From Nemertoderma westbladi (lineage: Eukaryota; Xenacoelomorpha; Nemertodermatida; Nemertodermatidae), in contig JAUCBJ010001287.1 of NCBI GenBank assembly GCA_032718475.1, positions 1 through 35,065 on the forward strand: DNA of 35,065 nt, written 5' to 3'. Positions 10,139-20,765 of the stretch are shown here, in pieces (the stretch's first letter is position 1; every line of letters starts with the position of its first letter). The translations under genes were made by a program, and so were the position numbers. Below the pieces are notes generated by a model. That model was given only the letters and a program-made list of their open reading frames with translations. It had not been told where the DNA came from and did not search any database.

Positions 10139-10405
10139 TGGGAATTGTATATCTCAATGGCATGGCACACACAGTATTAATAATTATTTACTTCAAGATT
10201 GTACCACTTCATATGATTACAGTGAACTGAAATCATAAAGTGCTAGATTACATCTGTAAATTTATTCGAGTCGAGCTCGAGAATGTACATATCTATTAAC
10301 TACACTTGTGTTAGTTAGATGAGGATTCGAGTTTGACCAAACATGGATCCTACTACTTCCCACCCGAAGCAAAAAATTGTCACCCGCAGTATACAGATCT
10401 ACTCC
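10139..10405 (+). other. 3' flank of EF-hand gene
   Basis: AT-rich sequence after the TAA. There is no AATAAA; a weak CATAAA lies at about 10234. The fold-back element begins at 10406, so the 3' UTR is either short or runs into that element. Confidence 0.5.
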
Positions 10406-10530
10406 TATGGCGTCTCTTTAGGCTCAAAACCTCTAACGCTTGAGGGTGTGTATAACAGCAGTGGGGGTCGTGTACTAACGTATGAGGTTGTGTGTAACCA
10501 ATGGTGGGAGGTTGTACATTAACGTGGAAA

Positions 10531-10800
10531 AATTACTGCAGTAACTTTTTACCTTACTGCAGTAAGTTAAAACTGTACTGCAGTAACGTTTTACCTTACT
10601 GCAGTAACGTTTTACTTTACTGCAGTAACCTTTTACCTTACTGTAGTAACGTTTTACCTTACTGCAGTAACGTTTTACCTTACTGCAGTAAGTTAAAACC
10701 GTACTGCAGTAACGTTTTACCTTACTGCAGTAAAGTCAAAACCGTACTGCAATAATGTTATTTTCTACTGCAGTAAGGGAAATACCTTACTGCAGTAAAG
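10531..10800. repeat. 21-bp palindromic repeat array, left arm
   Basis: About 12 units with the 12-bp palindrome TTACTGCAGTAA separated by spacers such as CGTTTTACC or GTTAAAACCG. Each core contains a CTGCAG site. Confidence 0.92.
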
Positions 10801-11027
10801 TTTGTCATATAATTGCCATAGTAACAACCAATCAGATCTTAAGTGACAAATGCCCTGATATTTAGTTGAGCTGTAGGTACTGAAGAGCCGTGATATTATT
10901 ATAATAATATAATTTGTATTATTAGTAGACTTAGGGTTTTGTGGGTAGGCTAATAAACGGAATGGCGAATATTGATTATGCAAGTGTATTTTTGACAGAT
11001 TTAAATACTTTATTATCAGAACCATTC

Positions 11028-11650
11028 AAAGTGTTATGGGGAGTCCTCCAGGGTGACACACTTGCGACGTTTGATTGCTGTTCATAATTGTGGTTGACTA
11101 TGTTCTACGCATGTCTTTTAGATCATATCATAAGGATGACATACGGCTGTAAGGATGGGGTGATGGTAACTCCACACTGGCTCCAGAAGTAGAGGAAATC
11201 CCGCCAAGTACCTAACTGATCTAGACTTTGCTGATGACTTAGGAGTACTCTCAGAATCACTAGAGGGAGCCCATCGGCTCCTCAGCTCATTAGAACACGC
11301 TGCTTCTAGTGTTGGTCTTTTTATTAACTCCAGAAAGACCAAAATGTAACTTTGAAAGTCCACAGCAAGTCTCTGACCCAATGAGCATAAGCTCAAAGGG
11401 TGGTATACTTGAGCATGTGGACGACTTCTCTTACCTGGGAACATGGATCAGGAAGTCACATAGAATTCATCGGAAACTTAAGGTCCGATTATTTAGAGCA
11501 GCAGTAGTTCCAGTACTCCTCTATGGGAGTCCATGCTGGGCTCTAACTGCTGAGGACACCAAATCTATGGAGGGTACATTCACAGACAAGAATGCTACGC
11601 CAGGTTCTATGTATCAAGTACAATGCAGACATCTCCAACCAGATATGCAA
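11028..11650 (+). pseudogene. LINE reverse-transcriptase fragment (copy C) in fold-back loop
   Basis: Plus-strand pieces of a reverse transcriptase: GVLQGDTLA (from about 11038), FIIVVDYVLRMS after a frameshift, then LDFADDLGVLSESLEGAHRL with the catalytic F-A-D-D box at 11227-11238, followed by SVGLFINSRKTK and DDFSYLGTWI. It joins KLKVRLFRAAVVPVLLYGSP (about 11475-11535), which is the same post-palm sequence seen in copies A and B. Several frameshifts and stops make it non-functional. It belongs to the same LINE family and supplies the palm segment that copy B lacks. Confidence 0.85.
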
Positions 11651-11794
11651 ATCAACAAATTATATTATTATAATAATAACACGGCTCTTCAGTACCTACA
11701 GCTGCACACAGGCAGATATGGGTGCTGTTCAATTAAATATCAGGGCATTTATAACTTAAGATCTGATTGGTTGTTACTATGGCAATTATATGAC

Positions 11795-13418
11795 AAACTT
11801 TACTGCAGTAAGGTATTCCCTCACTGCAGTAGAAAATAACATTACTGCAGTACGGTGTTGACTTTACTGCAGTAATGTAAAAGGTTACTGCAGTAAGGTA
11901 AAACGTTACTGCAGTAAGGTAAAACGTTACTGCAGTAAGGTAAAACGTTACTGCAGTAAGGTAAAACGTTACTGCAGTAAGGTAAAACGTTTACTGCAGT
12001 AACCTAAAAAGTTACTGCAGTACGGTTTTAACTTACTGCAGTAATGTAAAACGTTACTACAGTAAGGTAAAAGGTTACTGCAGTAAGGTAAAACGTTTAC
12101 TGCAGTAACCTAAAAAGTTACTGCAGTACGGTTTTAACTTACTGCAGTAATGTAAAACGTTACTACAGTAAGGTAAAAGGTTACTGCAGTAAGGTAAAAC
12201 GTTACTGCAGTAAGGTAAAACGTTTACTGCAGTAACCTAAAAAGTTACTGCAGTACGGTTTTAACTTACTGCAGTAATGTAAAACGTTACTACAGTAAGG
12301 TAAAAGGTTACTGCAGTAAGGTAAAACGTTACTGCAGTAAGGTAAAACGTTTACTGCAGTAACCTAAAAAGTTACTGCAGTACGGTTTTAACTTACTGCA
12401 GTAATGTAAAACGTTACTACAGTAAGGTAAAAGGTTACTGCAGTAAGGTAAAACGTTACTGCAGTACGGTTTTAACTTACTGCAGTAAGGTAAAACGTTA
12501 CTACAGTAAGGTAAAACGTTACTGCAGTACGGTTTTAACTTACTGCAGTAAGATAAAACGTTACTACAGTAAGGTAAAACGTTACTGCAGTAAGGTAAAA
12601 GGTTACTGCAGTAATGTAAAACGTTACTGCAGTAAGGTAAAAGGTTGCTGCAGTAAGGTAAAAAGTTACTGCAGTACGGTTTTAACTTACTGCAGTAATG
12701 TAAAACGTTACTACAGTAAGGTAAAAGGTTACTGCAGTAAGGTAAAACGTTACTGCAGTACGGTTTTAACTTACTGCAGTAAGGTAAAACGTTACTACAG
12801 TAAGGTAAAACGTTACTGCAGTACGGTTTTAACTTACTGCAGTAAGATAAAACGTTACTACAGTAAGGTAAAACGTTACTGCAGTAAAGTAAAACGTTAC
12901 TACAGTAAGGTAAAACGTTACTGCAGTAAGGTAAAACGTTACTGCAGTAAGGTAAAAGGTTACTGCAGTACAGTTTTAACTTACTGCAGTAAGGTAAAAA
13001 GTTACTGCAGTACGGTTTTAACTTACTGCAGTAATGTAAAAGGTTACTGCAGTAAGGTAAAACGTTACTGCAGTAAGGTAAAACGTTTACTGCAGTAACC
13101 TAAAAAGTTACTGCAGTACGGTTTTAACTTACTGCAGTAATGTAAAACGTTACTACAGTAAGGTAAAAGGTTACTGCAGTAAGGTAAAACGTTACTGCAG
13201 TACGGTTTTAACTTACTGCAGTAAGGTAAAACGTTACTACAGTAAGGTAAAACGTTACTGCAGTACGGTTTTAACTTACTGCAGTAAGATAAAACGTTAC
13301 TACAGTAAGGTAAAACGTTACTGCAGTAAAGTAAAACGTTACTACAGTAAGGTAAAACGTTACTGCAGTAAGGTAAAAGGTTGCTGCAGTAAGGTAAAAA
13401 GTTACTGCAGTAATTTTT
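11795..13418. repeat. 21-bp palindromic repeat array, right arm
   Basis: About 75 units of the same TTACTGCAGTAA repeat in inverse orientation, with spacers GGTAAAACG, GGTAAAAGG and CGGTTTTAAC. Blocks of about six units recur (for example the runs starting near 12010, 12120 and 12250), showing higher-order duplication. Because 21 is a multiple of three, a 126-codon minus-strand frame stays open here. It is not a gene. Confidence 0.93.
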
Positions 13419-13546
13419 CCACGTTAATGTACAACCCCCCACCATTGGTTACACACAACCTCATACGTTAGTACACGACCCCCACTGCTGTTATACACAC
13501 CGTCAAGCGTTAGAGGTTTTGAGCCTAAAGAGACGCCATACTACTC

Positions 13547-14390
13547 ATCCATCGTACACATCCTTTCCCACCACCACCGGGAGTTACATTATTTCTCAAT
13601 TTCCGAATAAAATATGTTATCAGTATTCACGTTTTTAAGTATTTCTATTTTGGTTGTGTTATTTTAAGACTTCAAGAATATAATAATTACAGATTTATCT
13701 ATCTATATAAAACCTGATTTGAATGGAGGGAGAAGGTTTAAAACACACTTAATAAACACGGAGTTCGCTTATATTTCCCCCCTTCTCGGTCCCAGGCTTG
13801 TCAAAATCCCCCAACATATGAAAAGTTAACTATTTATGTGAATTGTGATAAAGTACGCAATAACACTTCCGTTACATTTCTAGTAGGAAATTGAAAGCAC
13901 ATGACATTTAGTATTCAATAATTATTAATTTTTTAATTGATCAACATTCAAACTATCGTATTAACAAAAAAAAAAGCTCAGACTACATTACTTAAATATT
14001 TACAGAATACAATAATATTATATGAAACAAATTGAAATTATGTCGTAAATATAATTGGATAAGTGATAACTTTCGAACAAAACAAGATAATCTTAGGAGT
14101 AATTAATTAATCACTGTGATCCTAACATTACAACCACATGGAAACAAACAGGAACATAAATATAGAGAGTTAATTAATAACTTCTGATATGTTCTTATGG
14201 TAGATACCCTACAGAGTTAGTAGACCGTATAAATAATAAATATACACCAAGACAGTAAATTGTTTGTAAGTTGCAATGTAAGTGTTGATGTACTGTAGAT
14301 GAGGCTATACGTTTCGGCACGTTAGGTCTCACCAGTAGCGCTAACCAGTTGCATTAACAGCTCAACTCCAATTTTATTTTATAGCGCTAA
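13547..14390. other. AT-rich intergenic DNA, nothing recognised
   Basis: No exon-like open frame, RNA gene or repeat unit is evident beyond A/T-rich simple sequence. Confidence 0.5.
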
Positions 14391-14910
14391 TTCGTTTATT
14401 GTTTTGGTTAGATTTAGCCCTTCTGTAACCTGGGTTCTTAGTAAAAACCTAGTAAATATCTTTATATGGCCGACGATTATAGTTAAAACAAATAGGACCC
14501 AAAGATGTGAAGAAAACTAAAGATAACAAAATTACTAAAAAAAATGATAAAAAAGGTTTAAAAAATTTAAAAATCCCAATTTGTCGTCCGCAAATAAATC
14601 GATATAAAAAAAACAGACAGAAAAAATATAGACAATAAGTCAATTAGGTACAGACAATAATAGGACATTTCGGGCATTGGGTATGATAACTGCTGTTCTA
14701 GAACGTTTCATACCAATGTAATTAATAGTTTTTTTTATTTATATGGAATTAATTTCGCACTACCAAATCGAAAGTGCGACATATTTTCCAACTTTATATC
14801 GCAGTAGTGCGACATAATTTCTCATATCCAGGTCACCGCGTCATTCTAAATATAATCAAATCACATGACGTCATTCACGATATTTCACAATTCTAAAACT
14901 TACAAAATTG

Positions 14911-14990
14911 AATTAGGTCAGGTCAGTATCGAACCAGCGGCAATTACATTCATAACCCAGCGCGTTATCCACTACGCTAATTTGGTACGA
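14911..14990 (-). mobile_element. tRNA-derived SINE-like unit
   Basis: On the minus strand, TAGCGTAGTGG (14979-14969) is a perfect Pol III A box and GGTTCGATACT (14935-14925) is a near-canonical B box, spaced as in tRNA. The surrounding sequence does not give a full cloverleaf that I can close, so this is a SINE head or tRNA pseudogene rather than a working tRNA. Confidence 0.65.
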
Positions 14991-15420
14991 GATGAAAATG
15001 TTTAAAATTAACATGTCATGCTTTCCTGTTAAAAGCTACAAGATTGGTCTAGAAAGTTTAAGTGCATAGTTACAAATAATTCCCCACAAATAAATAAAAT
15101 TAGATTCGCCATTGTTCATAATTAGCACTTTAAAGCTTTTACGGCCCTCGTTCTAAATTAATCGTGATGTAACGCTATAAAGTGCTATTTTATGAACAAT
15201 GACGTTAATGATATTATAGTTACTGAGTCTCGTATTGTAATCTAAGAAATGTGACACGGAATTATACAAACAGGCAATATACAAAGGCCGTAATATGATC
15301 ACCAACTAGTTCCAACAACTCATCTTCAACTATATTGTTTCACTAACTTCTGACTCCTAAGATAACTAACATTACTAACAAATAACAACAAACAAGCAAG
15401 AAGGCAAGCGCTGGATTCAA

Positions 15421-16119
15421 TATCTACGGTGGTGGTGAGAATCGGCCAATTTCCTTTTGTGATAATTGAATGTACCGACATACTGACGTTTACTTTAAAG
15501 TTAATTTCCTTTTGTAGCATTCTTAATTGACTTTTTTATCATTTTCATAATTTCATTACCTTTTTTATCATTTTTACTTTAATTTGCTTTTTTATACCGG
15601 TACCGGTCGGGTGCGTATCAAGGCCTAACCTACTGTCTGACTGCTAGACTGTGTAAGTCATTCATTACCTTTTTTTATCATTTTCATAGTTTCATTACCT
15701 TTTTTATCATTTTTACTTAATTTCTTTTGTAAACCATTTCTTGTACATATCGTCGCACAATTCTCTTAGAAACCAGAACATCATGATGTTGTTGGAATAA
15801 GTAGACTATTTGTTTATAAGTGTAACCAAGAGAGACATAACGTTTTACCTCGCCAGACTACAAACTGATTACCGGTAGTCATTTCGAATCATCTCGAGGT
15901 GCTACTGAACTCAAACAACAATTAATACAGTCAGTCAGATAGTGCTTACCGGCCTACCGGTACCGGTAGGGTGCCTACCGGTACCGATACTGAAAAAAGG
16001 AAATGAAACTAAAAATGATAAAAAAGGTAATGAAACTATGAAAATGATAAAAAAGGTAATGAAGTAAAAATGAAAAATACTACAAAAGGAAACTGGCCGA
16101 TTCTCACCACCGTAAATAT
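15421..16119. mobile_element. Inverted-repeat (MITE-like) element, about 700 bp
   Basis: The left end contains TACGGTGGTGGTGAGAATCG and the right end carries the inverse of TACGGTGGTGAGAATCGGCC. Both continue with a TTTCCTTTTGT-like stretch, then TTTTTTATCATTTT/ATTACC motifs, then ACCGGTACCGG-rich segments, all in mirror order. The arms are 150-200 bp, imperfect, and separated by unique sequence. No transposase is encoded. Probably a non-autonomous DNA transposon; the target duplication is not clear. Confidence 0.7.
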
Positions 16120-16395
16120 CAGCATTCTCAATTTTTGATATTAATGATTTTAACATGTAATTCTCCATAAACAAACACACATTCTTTACAATAGAAACAC
16201 AAGTATCAAGTATCTGCGCTACAACGTCCTTCAGCATATTGTGTAGCAGATGGAACCCCAACGGCATATCAAAGCAGCATGTAATTATAAATGTACCATT
16301 GGTAAGATATTAATACAATGGGATAAAATATTGATGTATTAGAGCTGTGTTACCATAGCACAATATAACACGGATATAGATAAAAAGAGACAACC
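16120..16395. other. Short intergenic stretch, nothing recognised
   Basis: AT-rich, with no supported feature. Confidence 0.4.
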
Positions 16396-17085
16396 GCAGT
16401 GAAAGTCGTGGATGTCACCCGCAAGTGGTACGGGTGTCACCCACAAGTGTCACGGGTGTCACCCACAAATGTCATGGGCGTCATCCGCAACCGCAACTGT
16501 GACGGGTGTCACCCACAAGTGCCACGGGTGCCACCCGCAAATGTCACGGATGTCACTCACAAGAGACACGTGTGTCACTCACAAGTGTGACGGGTGCTAC
16601 CCATAAGTGTGACGAGTGTCACCAATAAGTGTCACGGGTGTCACCCGCAAATGTGACGGGTGCCAACCGCAAGTGTGACGGGTGTCACCCACAAGTGTCA
16701 CGGGTGCCACCTTGGTGTAGTGGTTGCATTGAAGTCACATCTCCTGTAGGTCGTGGATTCGATCCTCACATAGGCCAGGGCAGTTTTCGTTTCGGCACGA
16801 ATGCTTTAAAGGGACCAGCCAGGGCGCATCTCTGCCTTGCATCCTTAAGTAGCTAAATGAGTACTACAGTTTCCTCTGGGGAGTAAAGTTCTGGGGGGAC
16901 CGCACTGGAAATAAGTCGACAGACTTTGTGCGTAATCTCTGGCCTAGCGGCCGAAGAAAATTTACTTTACTTTTTTTAGAAGTGTCACGGGTGTCACCCA
17001 CAAGTGTCACGGGTGTCACCCACAAGTGTCACGCGTGCCACCCATAAGTGTGACGAGTGACACCAACAAGTGTCACCTACCAGTT
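16396..17085. repeat. 22-bp minisatellite, interrupted by a SINE
   Basis: Units like CAAGTGTCACGGGTGTCACC at a 22-bp period, diverged, in two blocks (16396-16710 and 16980-17085) split by a SINE. Each unit holds the near-palindrome GGGTGTCACCC. Confidence 0.9.
16711..16979 (+). mobile_element. tRNA-derived SINE inside the 22-bp array
   Basis: The head has A box TGGTGTAGTGG (16713-16723) and B box GGATTCGATCC (16755-16765), with tRNA-like spacing. A non-tRNA body of about 190 bp follows, then a short A/T-rich tail with TTTACTTTACTTTTTTTAG. The same array motif AAGTGTCACGGGTG lies directly before and after it, consistent with a target duplication, although array periodicity alone could give the same picture. 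Confidence 0.85.
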
Positions 17086-17189
17086 GTAGAGGTGAAGTAA
17101 GTTATATAATGTATCAGGGACTTTTAGCTTGTTTTGTTATCGTTTCATATCGTATTTAGAGACAGTCGAATCGGCCAATTATTATCTCA

Positions 17190-17338
17190 GTGGCACGTTA
17201 TTCTAACCAAAACAATAAAGGAAAGTAAGTAAATAGAACAGGTTACAGTTTCATTTTTGAGTAATGTTATTTGCATTGATTTTCCCCTGGGAGGAATTAA
17301 TTTTGATGGTGTTGAAAGCCCCCCCCCCCCCCCCCCCC
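17190..17338. repeat. Interspersed repeat copy ending in a 20-bp poly(C)
   Basis: Second copy of the repeat at 6865-7010: CGTTATTCTAACCAAAACAA, then a GATTTTCCCCTGGGAGG-like block, then GAAAGCC leading into 20 consecutive C at 17319-17338. Confidence 0.65.
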
Positions 17339-18440
17339 ATCTCGTATTTATATAGGCACATTTTCATATTTACACTGGACGTCGTTTAATGCCCAATGTG
17401 TAAATGACATGGGAAAAATATCGAGACAAAATAAAATAATACGAGTAAATAATACCTATAGTAAAAAAATTATCGCATAGTTGAAAAATATTGAAAATTG
17501 GAAATAAATACTGCAAGTTGGCCTATCAATAAATCAATAATTTTCATTATATTTTCCATTTATACATTATCAACTAAACTGATTCAACATAATTATGAAT
17601 ACTTAATTAAATACTATAATTAAAAACAATATTTATTCAGTTTCAACTATGTGTGAATAAAATGATTATATTTCTACATATACAATAATAAAAGTTTAGA
17701 TATTAGCTCAATAATGTTACAACCTTAAAGCTCACACACAATGGCTTATCACAAATCAAATTGAATCCATACAACATGATACGAAACTAACTATAGTTCT
17801 ACGTCATTGGTAGGAGTTAGGGTGGTATAAAAATAATAGACGAACCAATAACCAATACCAACACACTGTTCCGCTATATGTTGCACAATTCCCTAGGACA
17901 AGTAAATTGGTACTTCTACGGCCAGCGCACCCCACCGAGCAGCCATATGTAGCATATGGTGCCCGATCTTACAATAATGGTAAATATTATTATTGCTTTA
18001 GCACTAGCATACATTCGTTTTTTTAGTGATTCCCTGATATTCGAGAATATCCTGTCTGGATGCGTGGCGTGGCGGGGCCGTTACTGTATCTGTTGGTCAC
18101 CAGGTCTGGGATATACCCACTATTATATTAATATACACTTTATTCTACTTGTATCAACTTTTTATGCGGCCTAAACAAAAATTACTTTGCAACAAATTTA
18201 TTCTAAAACAGGTGTATAAAACGAAAAGATTGCAGGTTAAACCTAAAACTGTGTAAACGTTTGGTATCTGGAAAAAAGAGAATGTTTGATTAATTTACTC
18301 CCTAAACGCGTTCCAGTGACCCCTACCAAACGTTACAACAGTGATATACACCTACCCAAAGTAGTCTACCACCTCTGAGAGAAATAAAATCCACTTTTTA
18401 TTATATTACTAGTATATGCAGTTATCAATGTTAAAACAGA
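17339..18440. other. AT-rich intergenic DNA, nothing recognised
   Basis: No coding exon, RNA gene or tandem array is supported. Short open frames here lack any recognised motif. Confidence 0.45.
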
Positions 18441-18449
18441 AATGCAAAG

Positions 18450-20330
18450 AAACCAAGGGCCTTTATAATATGTGGTCTTCGCACGATAAGGACCCAACAG
18501 TCCTCTTGCAGAGAAATTCAAGTCTTCTAAACGAACAACACGTAATCTAAAAAATTTCCTATCTAGAATTCTAGTTGCTGACAAGGTAAACAAATGGTCT
18601 AGCTAAGCTAGATCCAATCCAAGACAATTCTGGTCCCAAGTGAACAAAGACAGACATGGTAATGGAATTTCACCCGAAATGCAATCCAAGCTCCGGTCAT
18701 ATTATACCAATAAATTTGGTGCAGATAAAGGAACACAGGAGAATTTAGATTCACTACATGCAGACTTAAAGGAGCAGTGTTCCTTCCACCTCCACTCCAC
18801 CTAATATCTCATGGCTTGCAGTAAAAAGGGCCATAAGCAGTCTCTTAGCAGGGGACTTACACTCTCTCGCTGTTGAGAACTTCCTACATCTCAATCCGGA
18901 ACCACTGTGCTGCACTCTCGCCAAAATCATCAATATCAGCTTCAAACTACAATCTGTTCCAACATTTTTCGAACAGTCTGTACTCTCCAGCCTTTACAAG
19001 GGCAAAGGTAGAGAGACTCGAGTCAGGAGGCATCTTATAGACCCATATCATCGATAAATATATTCGCGAAAATCCTAGAGCACATTTTGATTTCCAACTA
19101 TCTCAATAATTGTGGTACACCCGAATCAGACTGCATATCAGAGAAAACTTGGTACATATGCTGCTATCGCAATTCTCCTGGAGACAATTTAATATTACCT
19201 ATCTAGAGGTTCCCCAATATATATTTGCCAAGTTGATATCGAAGCTGCCTTTGACAATGTTGTTGACTACCACTACACCATCCTGATTCACAAGCTTCTA
19301 AATAATGGAGTCAATACACATATTGCCTCCACTCTCCTCAGTTATTACGCTTTGAGCCAGGTGTTTCGTAAATTTAGCGAAGCAATTGATCTATGCCCAA
19401 TTGCAGTTCATAAGGGCCTAAAGCAGGGATCACTTCGTCTCCAACCCTCTACAACCTGTACACGGAAGTGATGGTCAATGGACTTCAGTCCACAGGTCAT
19501 GGCTGCCATATTGGACCTGTCTGGCTTGGAGCGCTGGCTTATGCTGACGATTTTCTCTTTCTATGCACTTCTAAGCTCGACTTGGGGATAATGGCCAGTG
19601 TTCTCTCTAATAAAGCTAGTGATGTAGGCTTATCGTTTGCTGCATCGAAAACTTCGTGGTTGGTTATTGATAGGGGATGCAGACTACACACAAACCCTGC
19701 TTTCTTAATCTAATCTTGGTGGAACACTAGTTCAAAGAAGTCTAGACCTGGAATTCCTAGGCTACCGACTCAGTTGTACTTCCAGCTCTCGGCTTGTATT
19801 ACCCGAATCACAACAGGCCATTTCAAGTCTTTCTCATTCATTTCAATTGCGAGGCCCACTACTCGGGGGCTAGATCCCGAAATAGTGTACTTTCTGTGGG
19901 ATTCATTGGCGGCCCCGGTGATAACCTACAACCTCAAGTTCAATATAGGTGCGCTTACTCAAGCAGACATGGATTCCTTGGACACTAGTTATCGTCAGGC
20001 CCTTAGGAGTTTAATTCACGTTGGCACTTTTATGAACAACTCCACACTAATCACATATCTGGATCGTAACACAAGGCACTCAGCATCCTACCGAGGTATA
20101 TCCAGCGGGCATTTTAAATCTGTTCAGCTGCACTCAATGCAACGCCTATTTTGTCTTTGCACTTCCAGATATTCCAAAAGAAGCTGAACGAAAGAATTGC
20201 CGTAGCAAAACCAGCCTCCAAGGATGTTGCAGCATCCAACTTTGTCAGCACATGTTACCAGCTAAGGAACCTTACATTCACACAAAAAAGAAACCGCATT
20301 TTACAATATTATAACGTACTCTAAACACTC
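18450..20330 (+). mobile_element. Second, decayed LINE (different family)
   Basis: Plus-strand non-LTR retrotransposon remains with many stops and frameshifts. In order: a linker with RQFWSQVNKDRHGNG (about 18620); RT finger-like text SSLLAGDLHSLAVENFLHLN (about 18840) and PTFFEQSVLSSLYKGKG; palm motif A as VDIEAAFDNV (19232-19261); KGLKQGS; palm motif C as YADD (19540-19551) within LGALAYADDFLFLCTS; and a post-palm region with FLWDSLAAPVITYNLKFNIG (about 19890). No endonuclease is seen, so the copy is 5'-truncated. The residues differ from those of copies A-C, indicating another family. Confidence 0.85.
19468..19713 (+). pseudogene. LINE reverse-transcriptase palm fragment (YADD)
   Basis: An 81-residue open piece of the decayed LINE, centred on the YADD catalytic box and followed by a GLSFAASKTSWL motif (the usual G-L-x-F-N-x-x-K-T region). 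It cannot be active: flanking frames are broken. Confidence 0.8.
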
Positions 20331-20528
20331 ATTGAAAATGGTAACATTTTAGTCTTTACTTATTGCGATGCTATGTGTTTTTATATACTCTCCTCTTATG
20401 CGTATAACCTACGTTCTGTAAAGGTGTAAGCTATATATATATTTATCTAACGTTATTTTATCTAATATATACCGGCTTAACCGGTGCCCCGATGAAATGA
20501 AATCTGAATATCTCGAGATTGCACTAAC

Positions 20529-20765
20529 CTGTCGATATCGAAGTTATTAAGAGCAGACAGGGCTCGCGGTCGCATTACTACTGAGTCATTACGGATCAAA
20601 CTGTCCCCATCCCCGCCAGCGCTCTCAGAGGTTGTCACGGTAACGGTCCTGTGAGTGGTGGTTACATTGGGACCAAAACGACCGTCTTCATCAGCACATA
20701 GAGTTACCGGACGCTGTCTGATCACCTTGGAGAACGACACGCGTTCGTTGGCCTCGAGTCTACGA
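20529..20765 (-). CDS. Orphan internal coding exon, gene unknown
   Basis: On the minus strand, TTTATTTATCCGCAG precedes an open 237-nt block that ends CGACAG|GTTAGTG. Together these are an excellent acceptor and donor. The exon is symmetric: one base on entry, two on exit, 78 whole codons between. It is richer in GC than the surrounding DNA, which suggests selection. The peptide is hydrophilic, begins RRLEANERVSFSKVIRQRP and ends RPRALSALNNFDIDR, with a Thr/Val-rich middle (THRTVTVTTSESAGG). I do not recognise the family, and no partner exon is identified in the window. Confidence 0.6.

Larger units (their letters stand above)
10406..13540. mobile_element. Fold-back (long inverted repeat) transposon
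   Basis: Termini are TATGGCGTCTCTTTAGGC and its inverse. The outer 135 bp of both arms (10406-10540 and 13406-13540) match with only about two differences. The next part of each arm is a tandem array of a palindromic repeat. Further in, an inner unique inverted repeat (about 10757-10918 against about 11660-11850) pairs again, apart from roughly 30 extra bases in the right arm. The loop is about 10920-11660. The hexamer CTACTC flanks the element (10399-10404 and 13541-13546), one base from the left terminus, and may be a target duplication. The arms differ greatly in array length (about 0.26 kb left, 1.6 kb right), as in Foldback/Galileo-type elements. No transposase is seen, so superfamily assignment is open. 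Confidence 0.88.

Noticed and set aside
13065-13445. 126-codon minus-strand frame of YCSN-type repeats
   Set aside because: Translation of the 21-bp palindromic array in the fold-back arm.
14911-14990. Functional tRNA gene
   Set aside because: A and B boxes are present, but I cannot form a complete acceptor stem or cloverleaf. A SINE head is more likely.
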